The translations under genes and the position numbers were made by a program. A stretch of 64,000 nucleotides of DNA from Robertmurraya sp047302285 (lineage in GTDB: Bacteria > Bacillota > Bacilli > Bacillales > Cytobacillaceae), in contig NZ_CP154845.1 in the NCBI RefSeq assembly GCF_047302285.1, forward strand, positions 2,170,001 through 2,234,000. The letters are read 5' to 3'. Below the pieces are notes generated by a model. It did not search any database. It had not been told where the DNA came from and was given only the letters and a program-made list of their open reading frames with translations. Positions 50,715 through 60,267 of this stretch are shown in pieces. Positions within the stretch are counted from its first letter, which is position 1. Every line of letters starts with the position of its first letter.

Positions 50715-51405
50715 TAAAGATGGTACTTTGATCGAATACAATTCGATTTGGCCAGATGCAACACGGGCAATGATTCCGTACTTTCGCGAGAAGTTTGAGG
50801 TAAAAGAGAATATCGGTGACGAGGAATTATTGAAAAGACTTGGAGTTGACGAGGAAAAAGTGAAGGATTGTACTGCAATTGCTTCAGGAACGTCTTTTGA
50901 TATTGCTGAAGTATTAAAACAATCATTAAAAAATAGCAATCAGGATACACTTCGCTTTGTCCGGGAGTATTTTTATCAATACACAATTGAAAACAATAAG
51001 GCAATTAAAGCCATTGGAGATGTAAAAAAATTGTTTGCTCGTTTAAAGCAAGCAGATATTCGAATCGGAATTGTGACGGCGGATGACTATGATTCGACGC
51101 TGTTCGCCCTTAAGCAGTTAGAAGTTGAAGAGCTAGTTGAGTTTATTGCGACTGGCGACCGCTATGAGGCAAAACCAGCTGTGGAAGCAATCGAAGCCTT
51201 TTCTGCTGTGATCAAGATCCCACGCGATCAAATCCTTTTCATCGGAGATTCAATCATTGATATGCAGTTTGCCCGCCATTGCCACAAAGGGATTGCTGTC
51301 TTATCAGGTGTCGGTGAGGAAGGAGAACTAATTCAATATACTGATGCGATCTATCCGACGATACATGAAATCCCATATGAACGATTTCTAGAGAGGGAAT
51401 TTTAA
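50680..51405 (+). CDS. HAD-family phosphatase (Gph-like)
   Basis: A 241-residue haloacid dehalogenase superfamily phosphatase. Motif I is ILFDKDGTL (D12 nucleophile, D14), motif II GIVTADD, motif III Lys in YEAKPAVEA, motif IV FIGDSIIDMQFA. The cap helices between motifs I and II suit a small phosphorylated substrate. Together with the PHP protein it suggests stepwise removal of phosphate from an imported ester. The ATG at 50680 has GGGGAG nine bases ahead; longer in-frame starts lie within the PHP gene. Confidence 0.87.
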   Translation: MNGIEKKAILFDKDGTLIEYNSIWPDATRAMIPYFREKFEVKENIGDEELLKRLGVDEEKVKDCTAIASGTSFDIAEVLKQSLKNSNQDTLRFVREYFYQYTIENNKAIKAIGDVKKLFARLKQADIRIGIVTADDYDSTLFALKQLEVEELVEFIATGDRYEAKPAVEAIEAFSAVIKIPRDQILFIGDSIIDMQFARHCHKGIAVLSGVGEEGELIQYTDAIYPTIHEIPYERFLEREF

Positions 51406-51688
51406 GAGATTATTTGGGTTAGATTTAACGGGTGCCTGTCACCACTCGGATTAAACTCAAAGGCTCTTTTCACAAACATTGTTGCTATTTAGTCATAGAT
51501 AGGAGAATAAAGCCCTATTATTACTCGTTAAATTAGTATCAAGTAAGCGAAAAGTGCCGCGCAAAAATAATGTGTGTTCTAAAACCCCATTTACGAAAAA
51601 ACCACAATCATTACGAAAACAGCGAACTCAAAAGTGTGTTGGTAAGGGTACAACGGAAGAATATTACTGCCAAATAGTGAATAAAGCG
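51406..51688. other. Non-coding gap before the intron
   Basis: No supported gene. A GTG-initiated frame from 51554 runs through the terminator into the intron and is not credible. GGTGCCTGTCACC at 51431-51443 is a short interrupted palindrome that may be a remnant of a dispersed repeat. Confidence 0.5.
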
Positions 51689-51722
51689 AAAGCCAGAGAA
51701 TCAGTAAGTATCTCTGGCTTTT
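51689..51722 (+). terminator. Rho-independent terminator, intron insertion target
   Basis: AAAGCCAGAGA and TCTCTGGCTTT form an 11-bp stem around an 11-base loop, ending in T4. The group II intron starts on the next base. Confidence 0.88.
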
Positions 51723-53780
51723 GTGCGCTTGGCAGCGCTTTTCTCTAGAGGGTGTAAATCCCTTACATGCCGTTGTGGCGGAAATGTTAGCTGATGGACA
51801 GTGCGAGTATCGTGAGGTTTCGTGCGGAGGGACCAAAGGCAAAATTCGGAACAGGTGGCATTCACCGTGTTGGCTGGTAGGATTGGAGAACCTTGCGAAA
51901 GATGGGGCAAACCAATACCACAAAAGAAATAAATCCTACAAGTTATGAGGACTGGAGTCGAATGAAAGAGAAATGACGTGACCCAAGGAGGTCTCATCTT
52001 CTCCACTACAAAGTGGTAAGCATCGTTCAAAACCCGAATGGACAAGAAGTGTGTGAAGGAAGGTGAGAAGTCAGAGCAGGGGATAGTAGTGAATAAGCTT
52101 ACCGGAAAGGCCACAAAGGTAAGTGACTTGTCACGAGTTGATAAGGCAAACATTGACCCAAAAGGCAATGATTTGTGCGAAGCCCGTCTGTCCATGAAAG
52201 AGAAGGAAAGTCCTTATAGACTCAGTGTGTACTAAACAGAATACCGATGAGGCAGATAGCCGTAGATTCGGGACCGAATAGAAAGTAGGTTGTTTAGGGC
52301 GGAGTACTAACTTAATGACCATCCAGTGACGATTGTCTATTCAGATGGGTAAGGAAGGATAGGAAGATACGAATACATGAATGAATCTAAAAGACCGCAG
52401 AACTTGCGTGCAGGAGAGAAGAAAGACAAGAAAAAGAAATGGTATAGCCTCATTGATAAAATCTGGTCTATCAAGAACCTTGAGTTCGCTTTTGAAGAGG
52501 TAAAGAAAAACCGTGGAACTCATGGAGTAGACAAAGTATCCATTAAAGACTATGAAAGAGAGCTGGAACACAACTTAAGAGTGCTCCAACAATCTTTAAA
52601 GGATAAAACCTACCGAACGAGACCAGTAAGAAGAGTCTACATCCCAAAGACGGATGGAACACAGAGACCATTAGGAATCCCGACCGTACAAGACCGAATC
52701 GTACAGGCCGCAGTAAAACGAAGCCTAGAACCTATCTTTGAAGAGAAGTTCCTCGATTGTAGTTATGGTTTTCGACCAAATCGCAGTGCCCATATGGCGA
52801 TTGAGAACATCCGAAAGGATTTAATGGATGGATATACGTTCGTCATTGACGCTGATATTAAGACATACTTTGATTCCATCCCACATGAGAAACTAATAGA
52901 ACTCGTAAAGGAAGAGGTAGTAGATAGTAGCGTATTGTCCCTTCTGCTTCAATTCCTCAAATCCGGAGTTTTAGAGAATGGAGTTGTGCATGAAAGTGCG
53001 CATGGGAGCCCGCAGGGAGGCGTGATTAGTCCACTACTGGCTAATATTTATTTACATCCATTAGACGAGTTATTGACAGCACGTGGACATCGCTTGACTC
53101 GATATGCGGATGACTTTGTCATCTGTTGCAGGTCAAGAAAAGGGGCAGAAAGAGTCTTAAAATCCGTTAAGAAACTTTTAGAGAAAGAGTTAGGATTGGT
53201 CGTACACCCAGAGAAAACGAAAATTGTGGACAATACGAAGGAAGAGTTTACGTTTCTAGGCTATTCCTTTAGTAACGGCTATTGGCATAAACCTTCAGAG
53301 AAATCCATCAAGAAATTTAAAGATAAAATAAGGAAAATAACCAGAAAAAAATCTAACCATAAATATGGAAGAATTTATCAAACATAAGGTGAACCCCGTC
53401 ATTAGAGGATGGGGTAGGTATTTTGGGATTGGATTTTCTTCAAAAGTCTTTAGAGAACTCGACATGTGGATTAGACGAAGGCTTAGAATGATTCAGTTAA
53501 GAAGTTGGAAGAAAATAAAAAAGTTCCATAAAGAATTACGGAGAAAGAAGTGGAAGGGAGAACTTCCTCGATTGAGAATGAATCGATGGAGGAGTTCAAA
53601 GTCGACACCGGTACACACGGCTTTGCCAATTGAATGGTTTCGTGAACAAAAGCTAGTTTTTCTTGTCGATATTCATAAAGAACTGCATTCCCAAGGGGAA
53701 TAACATGGAGGAGCCGTATGCGATGACCCGCACGTACGGATCTGTGAGAGGCGCATGAAATTTTCATGCGCCTACTCTAT
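51723..53780 (+). mobile_element. Group II intron inserted directly after a terminator (probable class IIC)
   Basis: The 5' end GTGCG is the group II consensus. About 650 bases of structured RNA precede a reverse transcriptase/maturase frame. Domain V is at about 53706-53742 (GAGCCGTATGCGATG ... ACGTACGGATCTG). Domain VI is a long hairpin (GGCGCATGAAA / TTTCATGCGCC) with a bulged A at 53774, six bases before the AT at 53779-53780 that closes the intron. Insertion behind a terminator hairpin and a maturase without an endonuclease domain are typical of class IIC. Ends are assigned from motifs, not from an empty site. Confidence 0.82.
52377..53703 (+). pseudogene. Group II intron reverse transcriptase/maturase, frameshifted
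   Basis: Codes for RT domains 0-7 in one frame (52377-53387: GTHGVDKVSI, RRVYIPKTDGTQRPLGIPTVQDRIVQ split across fingers, SYGFRPNRSAH, AHGSPQGGVISPLLANIYLH, and the catalytic RYADDFVI). The maturase domain X lies in the +1 frame (to 53703: NPVIRGWGRYFGIGFSSK). The shift is at or just after a run of seven A (53346-53352): removal of one A joins both parts into an uninterrupted protein of about 440 residues. No HNH endonuclease domain. As it stands the maturase is truncated and splicing or mobility would need help in trans or recoding. Confidence 0.82.
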
Positions 53781-53794
53781 TGCATTCAGCTAGC

Positions 53795-56700
53795 TCATAG
53801 TACATTGAAATACCTAGCCTCCGGATGGGCAAATACGATTGCCGTAACAGATGCCTCTGGCTCCATCATAAACCCTTCTGTTAGCTGGATTCCAATATCC
53901 GTAGGTTGAATGAGCTTGAATAGTTTACTTTGATCCTCTAAATCAGGACAAGCTGGATAACCAAATGAGAAACGCTGCCCTTGATATTTTGCCGTAAAAC
54001 GTTCTTGCATCGTCATGTTCGCCGGATCTGGGAATCCCCACGCATCTCTCATTTGACGATGGATTAATTCAGCAAATCCTTCAGCCGATTCTAGAGCAAG
54101 AGCCTGTAGGGCGTGGGACTCTAAAAATCTCCCAGCCGTTTTAAGTTTTTCTGCTTGTTCACGAATTCCTCTTCCAGCCGTTACGGCAAAAAATCCAACA
54201 TAATCGACTTCACCAGAGTTTACTGATTTGATGTAATCCGCAAGACATAGGTAAGACCCCTTATGTTGACGAGGAAATTCAAATGTCTCAATGATTTTTG
54301 AATGATCATTAGGGTCGTATATATAGATCCTATTTTCATCAGACTGAGCAGGAAAAAATTGATAGACTGCAGCAGGTTTGATCCATTCGTACTCTTTCGC
54401 TTCCATGAGTAATTGATTAACCGTATCATTTACTTTATGTGCTTTTTCATCTTTTGCTGCTAAAAGTTTTTCAATTTTTCCTTTTACCCCAAGGTGATGT
54501 CCAATTAGCATTTGTCTATTGATATAAGGTTCAAGATGATCTAATGAATAGGACTTTAAAATATGTCTCTTCAAGTCTCGTGGAACATAAACTGGAACGG
54601 TTGTCGAAACTTTTGGTTTTTCGAGTACTGCTGTCGTTACAGGACGTTCATAAGCAATGGAAACAGCCTCTTTTAACTTCTCTTCTTTTTCGTTTATAAG
54701 GATTTGTTTTTCTTCTTGATTCTGTATTTGATTGGCAAGCGCTAAACCATTCATTGCATCCTTTGCATAAAGAACAAGACCATCATATTCTTTAGAGATC
54801 TTTGTATCAGTAAACTTTCTCGAAAGAGCAGCTCCGCCTACTAAAATCGGAATATCAATCCCTGCTTGCTTCAGGTCATGGGCTGTTATGACCATTTGTT
54901 GGGCAGACTTTACGAGCAGTCCAGATAATCCTACCATATCAGGCTTTTCCTTTTTAACTGCTTCAATCAATGTGGTAGGAGCTACTTTAATTCCAAGATC
55001 TATGACATCGTAACCGTTATTACTTAAAATAATGTCCACTAAGTTTTTCCCGATATCATGGACATCTCCTTTAACGGTCGCTAAAATAATCTTGCCTTTA
55101 TTCGAGCTTGTATCATTTTTCTCCATATAAGGCTCTAAGTGAGATACAGCTGCTTTCATGACCTCAGCACTTTGCAATACCTCGGCAACGATTAACTCAT
55201 TGTTATTGAAAAGGCGACCAACTTCCTTCATCCCTTCCATTAAGGGGCCATTGATAATCTCCAGTGGGGAAGGGAAGGCGTTCAAGGCAACATCTAAATC
55301 CTTTATTAAACCTTCTTTTGTACCTTCAATCACATAATAAGCTAATCTTTCCTCAAGAGTCATATCAGGAATGGAGCTTCTCGTTTCTTTTTTCTTATCA
55401 CGATAGAATTCGGTGAAAGTGGCTAAGGAATCTTTTGTTGTATCGAATAAAAGCTTTTCCGCCATTGCTACTTCTTCCTTTGATATGGAAGCAAATCGTT
55501 CCAGCTTTTCGGTATTGACGATCGCATAATCAAGACCTGCCAGTGTGCAATGATAAAGGAAAACGGAATTTAAGATTTCTCGACCGACAGGAGGTAAACC
55601 GAAAGAAACATTGCTTATTCCTAATATTGTTAACGTTCTTGGGAATTCTTTTTTAATCATCCTTATCCCGTCAACCGTTGCTTTAGCAGAGCCAATATAC
55701 TGTTCATCACCAGTACCTATCGGAAACACTAATGGGTCAAAAATGATGTCCTGTGGTGGAATATTGTATTTATGAACGAGGAGATCATAAGATCGTCTCG
55801 CAATTTCAAGTTTTCTTTCGGCTGTGACGCCCATCCCTTTTTCATCAATTGTCCCAACAACAACTGCTGCACCAAAACGATGAATAAGGCGGGAGATTGA
55901 CGCAAACCTTTCTTCGCCATCCTCTAAATTAATTGAATTGATAATCGCTTTACCTTGTGAAAAGGAAAGGGCCTTTTCTATTACTTTTTCATCGGTTGAG
56001 TCAATGACGAGTGGTGCTTTAATCTTTTTCGTTACTTCTTTTAAAAAGTTTTCCATATCCTCAAGTTCATCACGGTCAGGATCGGCTAAGCAAATATCAA
56101 TGACATGGGCTCCACCCTTTACTTGGGCTCGAGCAATTTCTGCTGCTTCTTCAAACTTCCCCTCTGAAATAAGGCGTTTAAATTTCCGTGAGCCAATGAC
56201 ATTTGTTCTTTCGCCGACCATAATTGGACGGAGGGTAGGATCATCATAGATAAAAGGTTCTATTCCTGATACCATATGATGGTCTTGAATGGTAGGTTTC
56301 CTTGGTAGATATTGCTTCATTTCTTCAGCAATGGCTCTAATATGTTCTGGTGTTGTCCCACAACAGCCACCGACAATATTGAGCCATCCTTCTGCTGCAA
56401 AGCCACCTAACTTTTTCGCTAACGATTCAGGAGTTTCGTGATAGTTTCCATCTTCATCTGGTAGTCCGGCATTTGGATAGCAACTAACGGCTGCTGTCGA
56501 CAGTTGAGATAGGGAACGAATATGGTCCTGCATAAATTCTGGACCAGTAGCGCAATTTAAGCCAACTGCTAGAGGTTTCATATGTTCAACGGAGATATAA
56601 AACGCTTCAATAGACTGTCCAGCCAAAGTTGTACCCATTGGCTCTATCGTTCCAGATAGAATAATAGGCAGTTCGATTTCTCTTTTTTTAAAAGCTTCTT

Positions 56701-57232
56701 CGATCCCTAGAAAACCAGCCTTTACATTTAAGAGATCTTGACTTGTCTCGAGAAGGAGGAGGTCAACACCGCCGTCAATTAAACCAAGTGCTTGCTCTTC
56801 ATACGACTGTTGGAGTTTCTCAAAGGAAGTGCCACCAGTAACAGATAGTGTCTTGGTAGTGGGTCCCATTGATCCTGCAACAAATCGAGGCCAGTCTAGT
56901 GTAGACATCTGGTCAGCTGCTTTTTTTGCAATGAGGGCGGCATTTTTATTAAGTTCATAAGCTTTTTGTCCGATATCGTACTCATCTAGCACGATTTCCG
57001 TTGCACCGAAAGTATTTGTCTCAATAATATCTGCGCCTGCCTGTAAATATTGTAGATGGATGGATTTAATAACATCAGGACGGGTAAGATTTAATATTTC
57101 ATTACAGCCTTCGAATTCCTCACCGCCAAAATCCTCTGCAGTTAAGTTTGCCTGCTGAAGCATCGTTCCCATCGCACCGTCCATGATGAGAATCTTTTTA
57201 GTTAATTTTTCAGTTAGTAATGCTTTTGACAT
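53795..57232 (-). CDS. metH: Cobalamin-dependent methionine synthase
   Basis: A 1145-residue modular enzyme that methylates homocysteine with 5-methyl-THF through B12. Homocysteine domain (about 1-310: DGAMGTMLQ, GLNCATGP, and zinc CC in GGCCGTTPEH), pterin-binding domain (about 345-600: GERTNVIGSRKF, DICLADPDRDE), cap and B12 domain (about 640-880, cobalamin His in GDVHDIGKN) and a C-terminal activation domain (YPACPDLEDQSKLF). Full length. ATG at 57232 with AGGAGG seven bases ahead. It overlaps yitJ by 23 bases and is the last gene of the met operon. Confidence 0.95.
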   Translation of the reverse strand: MSKALLTEKLTKKILIMDGAMGTMLQQANLTAEDFGGEEFEGCNEILNLTRPDVIKSIHLQYLQAGADIIETNTFGATEIVLDEYDIGQKAYELNKNAALIAKKAADQMSTLDWPRFVAGSMGPTTKTLSVTGGTSFEKLQQSYEEQALGLIDGGVDLLLLETSQDLLNVKAGFLGIEEAFKKREIELPIILSGTIEPMGTTLAGQSIEAFYISVEHMKPLAVGLNCATGPEFMQDHIRSLSQLSTAAVSCYPNAGLPDEDGNYHETPESLAKKLGGFAAEGWLNIVGGCCGTTPEHIRAIAEEMKQYLPRKPTIQDHHMVSGIEPFIYDDPTLRPIMVGERTNVIGSRKFKRLISEGKFEEAAEIARAQVKGGAHVIDICLADPDRDELEDMENFLKEVTKKIKAPLVIDSTDEKVIEKALSFSQGKAIINSINLEDGEERFASISRLIHRFGAAVVVGTIDEKGMGVTAERKLEIARRSYDLLVHKYNIPPQDIIFDPLVFPIGTGDEQYIGSAKATVDGIRMIKKEFPRTLTILGISNVSFGLPPVGREILNSVFLYHCTLAGLDYAIVNTEKLERFASISKEEVAMAEKLLFDTTKDSLATFTEFYRDKKKETRSSIPDMTLEERLAYYVIEGTKEGLIKDLDVALNAFPSPLEIINGPLMEGMKEVGRLFNNNELIVAEVLQSAEVMKAAVSHLEPYMEKNDTSSNKGKIILATVKGDVHDIGKNLVDIILSNNGYDVIDLGIKVAPTTLIEAVKKEKPDMVGLSGLLVKSAQQMVITAHDLKQAGIDIPILVGGAALSRKFTDTKISKEYDGLVLYAKDAMNGLALANQIQNQEEKQILINEKEEKLKEAVSIAYERPVTTAVLEKPKVSTTVPVYVPRDLKRHILKSYSLDHLEPYINRQMLIGHHLGVKGKIEKLLAAKDEKAHKVNDTVNQLLMEAKEYEWIKPAAVYQFFPAQSDENRIYIYDPNDHSKIIETFEFPRQHKGSYLCLADYIKSVNSGEVDYVGFFAVTAGRGIREQAEKLKTAGRFLESHALQALALESAEGFAELIHRQMRDAWGFPDPANMTMQERFTAKYQGQRFSFGYPACPDLEDQSKLFKLIQPTDIGIQLTEGFMMEPEASVTAIVFAHPEARYFNVL

Positions 57233-59078
57233 CTTGCTTCCTCCTCGTAATCCTGTTGCTACATTCATTTGCATAGCGAGCAAGCTCAACTGTTAATTCA
57301 TAGCGCAGAAATGGGGTGATCAAATAAATTCCATTAAATAACTCAGCAGCTGCATCGATTAGGTTCTTCGTAATCGCGATACCTTCTCGGGCAGATTGGA
57401 TCGGATCGTTTTGTAGTGAAGCCATTTGATCGCGAATCGTTTGGGATATTTTAATCCCTGGTACTTCATTATGGAGAAACTCAGTGTTTTTGCTACTTGT
57501 AAGAGGCATGAAACCAATGTAAATCGGTGTATCTAAATGCTTTGTTGCTTCATGAACTTCAAGTAATTTTTCCTCTGAATAAATAGGTTGGGTAATGAAA
57601 TAATCTGCTCCATATTGGATTTTCTTTTCCATACGGACTACGGCTTTTTCTACAGAACGTACATTTGGATTAAAGGCAGCTGCGACTGAAAAGGCTCCTT
57701 TTTGTCCAAGGTCTTTTCCAGAGGTTGATAATCCTTCATTAAACTGCTTAATCATTTGAATCAGTTCAAAGGAAGAGACATCATAGACTGAAGATGCCCC
57801 TGGAAAGTCACCTACACGCGCTGGATCTCCCGTAATGGCAAGGATATCATGTAATCCTAGTGTGTGTAATCCCATTAAATGGGATTGAAGTCCGATTATG
57901 TTGCGGTCTCGACAGGTGATATGTACTAATGGCCGTAAGCCTACTTCTTTTTTTGTTAAATAGCCTAGAGCTGAATTCTCGATTCGAGGGGAGGCGAGAG
58001 AGTTATCTGCCAATGTAATGGCGTCAATCCCTGCCTCCTTTAATGCTCTTGCCCCTTGGAAAAATTTATCGGTATTAAGCTTCCTAGGTGGGTCTAACTC
58101 CACAATAACAGAATGTCTTTCCATTGCAATCGTTTGAAGTGGAATTTCATCTCTTTTACTAGGAGCAAAATCTATTTTAATAGTAGCTTGCTTCTTATTT
58201 TCTATTTTCTTTTCTGTTATCGGTGTTACTCCTTTTAATTCCGCTGTAAAAGAACGAATATGAGCAGGGGTGGTTCCACAGCAACCGCCGAGGAGTCGGA
58301 TGCCTTGTTCACGAAATGCTTTTGCGGAATTTTTGAAGTAGTCAGCATCGCCTTCATAATGAAATTTCCCATCTGTATAAGTAGGGAGACTTGCGTTAGG
58401 AAAAGCAGATAAAAAAGCCGTATTCGGAATTTGTACTTCTTCTAAACTTTTAATCATATGATGAGGACCGAGGCGACAATTTAAACCAACAACGTTTGCC
58501 CCTAATCCTTCTAGTCTTACAAAAGCTTCATTAATATGTGTTTGATTTTGCATAATCCCTGGCTCTTGGATGGAAACTTGGGCAATGATCGGAAGTGACG
58601 TTTCCTTCCTGGCTATCGATAGGACTGTTTCAAGTTCCTCCAAATCGTAATAGGTTTCAAGGAGGATCCCATCTACACCTTCTAATAGAAGACAATAAAG
58701 CTGTTCACGAAAACTTCTTTTAATTTCTTCCATTGAGATCGCTTTCGGATTGACACCACGGTTTCCACCCATTGTACCTATGACATAAGTATCTTCTCGA
58801 GCAGCTTCTTTTGCGATTCTCACAGCAGCACTATTAATCTCTTTTACAGAGTCTTCTAAGCCATATCTTTGCAACTTCAAATAATTCGCTGCATACGTAT
58901 TGGTTTGAATCATATCTGAACCAGCTTTGATATAAGCTTGATGAATTTTTTTGATTTCATCTGGGTGTGAAAGATTAATTTCTTCAAAACAGCTATCTGT
59001 TCCGTAAGAATATAGAAGGGTCCCCATGGCGCCATCTGCAATGAGGATTTGCTTTTTTAATTTTTCTAGAAAACTCAT
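57210..59078 (-). CDS. yitJ: Bifunctional homocysteine S-methyltransferase / methylene-THF reductase
   Basis: A 622-residue fusion. The N-terminal homocysteine-binding domain (about 1-290) has DGAMGTLLY, GLNCRLGP and GGCCGTTPAH. The C-terminal MTHFR domain (about 320-615) has SVIVELDPPRKLN, ITLADNSLASPR, ITGDPARVGDFPG, ADYFITQPIYSEEKL. It supplies 5-methyl-THF for the neighbouring metH. Same length and layout as B. subtilis YitJ, which is also under S-box control. AAGGGAG eight bases ahead of the ATG. Confidence 0.93.
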   Translation of the reverse strand: MSFLEKLKKQILIADGAMGTLLYSYGTDSCFEEINLSHPDEIKKIHQAYIKAGSDMIQTNTYAANYLKLQRYGLEDSVKEINSAAVRIAKEAAREDTYVIGTMGGNRGVNPKAISMEEIKRSFREQLYCLLLEGVDGILLETYYDLEELETVLSIARKETSLPIIAQVSIQEPGIMQNQTHINEAFVRLEGLGANVVGLNCRLGPHHMIKSLEEVQIPNTAFLSAFPNASLPTYTDGKFHYEGDADYFKNSAKAFREQGIRLLGGCCGTTPAHIRSFTAELKGVTPITEKKIENKKQATIKIDFAPSKRDEIPLQTIAMERHSVIVELDPPRKLNTDKFFQGARALKEAGIDAITLADNSLASPRIENSALGYLTKKEVGLRPLVHITCRDRNIIGLQSHLMGLHTLGLHDILAITGDPARVGDFPGASSVYDVSSFELIQMIKQFNEGLSTSGKDLGQKGAFSVAAAFNPNVRSVEKAVVRMEKKIQYGADYFITQPIYSEEKLLEVHEATKHLDTPIYIGFMPLTSSKNTEFLHNEVPGIKISQTIRDQMASLQNDPIQSAREGIAITKNLIDAAAELFNGIYLITPFLRYELTVELARYANECSNRITRRKQDVKSITN

Positions 59079-59094
59079 TTTTTAATACTCCCTT

Positions 59095-60267
59095 CTATTT
59101 TACAGGTGAATAGGTATGATTTAAGGCATTGGAAAAATCAGCAATGAGATCATCAGGATTTTCCAAGCCAACGGATAATCGTAAGAGACTATTACTAATC
59201 CCTCTTTTTTCTCTTTCTGATTTCGGCATTGCTCCGTGAGACATTTTGGCAGGGTAGGAGAGGATCGATTCAACTGCTCCTAAACTAACAGCAAATACTG
59301 GAATTTTTACATTTTCGACAAAGCTCTTTGTCAGTTCCTCTGATTCAAGTTCAAAGGATAGAACGGCACCTGCATTTTTCGCTTGCTTTTTCTGTAATTC
59401 GAATTGCGGGTGATCTTCAAGACCAGGATAATAGACTTTTTTTACTAATGGGTGATGCCTAAGGTAGTTTGCTAACTTTGTAGCACTTAGTACAGATTGT
59501 TGTAATCGAACAGATAGTGTCTTTAATCCTCGCATCACGAGCCAACAATCTTGAACACCAAGTATTGCACCAAAGGAATTCTGTAAAAAAGCTAATTGTT
59601 TCCCTATTTCTTCATCCTTAACAATAGCTGCGCCTGCGACGACATCACTATGCCCAGAAAGGAATTTGGTGGCACTATGGAGTACAATATCTGCACCTAA
59701 AGTTAATGGCTTTTGTAAAGCAGGGGTGAGAAATGTATTGTCGACAAATGTATAGGCACCATATTTCTTCGCTATTTGACTGATAGCTGATATGTCAGTC
59801 ACTTTTAAGGTTGGATTAGACGGTGTTTCTACATAAAAAACCTTCGTGTTAGCTTGAACAGCATTCTGTACCGCATGTAAATCAGTCATATCTACGAAAG
59901 TATAGTCAATCCCAAATCTAGAGAGAACTTCTGTGACCAGACGGTATGTGCCCCCATATACATCTTCGGTGATGACGACATGATCACCCTTCGATAAGAG
60001 AAGAAATGCTGTTGAAATGGCTGCCATTCCAGAAGCAAAGGCAAACCCTCTGACACCACCTTCTAATTCTGCTAGATGCTCCTCAAGTGCTTCCCTAGTC
60101 GGATTTAAACTTCTGCCATAATCATATTTTCCATACGTATCAAAGCTGGTTTGATGAAAGGTGGAAGCATGTTGAATGGGTACGCTAACTGCACCTGTTG
60201 AGATATCAAATTTTGATTTGTTATGGAGTAATCTCGTTTCAAAGGAAAAACAGTCACCGCTCATCAT
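59095..60267 (-). CDS. metC: Cystathionine beta-lyase
   Basis: A 390-residue PLP enzyme of the Cys/Met metabolism family that cleaves cystathionine to homocysteine. Marks are YDYGRSLNPTREALEEHLAELEGG, the PLP loop FASGMAAISTAF, and the PLP lysine in HSATKFLSGHSDVVAGA. Its start overlaps the metI stop (ATGATGA), with AGGAGGT just upstream; M1 or M2 may be used. Paired with metI exactly as in B. subtilis metI-metC. Confidence 0.9.
   Translation of the reverse strand: MMSGDCFSFETRLLHNKSKFDISTGAVSVPIQHASTFHQTSFDTYGKYDYGRSLNPTREALEEHLAELEGGVRGFAFASGMAAISTAFLLLSKGDHVVITEDVYGGTYRLVTEVLSRFGIDYTFVDMTDLHAVQNAVQANTKVFYVETPSNPTLKVTDISAISQIAKKYGAYTFVDNTFLTPALQKPLTLGADIVLHSATKFLSGHSDVVAGAAIVKDEEIGKQLAFLQNSFGAILGVQDCWLVMRGLKTLSVRLQQSVLSATKLANYLRHHPLVKKVYYPGLEDHPQFELQKKQAKNAGAVLSFELESEELTKSFVENVKIPVFAVSLGAVESILSYPAKMSHGAMPKSEREKRGISNSLLRLSVGLENPDDLIADFSNALNHTYSPVK

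Noticed and set aside
51431..51443. GGTGCCTGTCACC as a transposon end
   Set aside because: Only one copy is seen in the window and no transposase or target duplication accompanies it.
51554..51748. GTG-started basic 64-codon frame
   Set aside because: It crosses a strong terminator and enters the intron; no ribosome binding site fits.
51723..52376. Several open frames on both strands (up to 164 codons) ahead of the intron reverse transcriptase
   Set aside because: This is the structured RNA part of the intron (domains I-IV); the frames have no ribosome binding sites or recognisable motifs.
53340..53400. Programmed -1 ribosomal frameshift at the A7 tract
   Set aside because: A -1 shift leads into the third frame, not the frame of domain X; a +1 shift or loss of one A is required.
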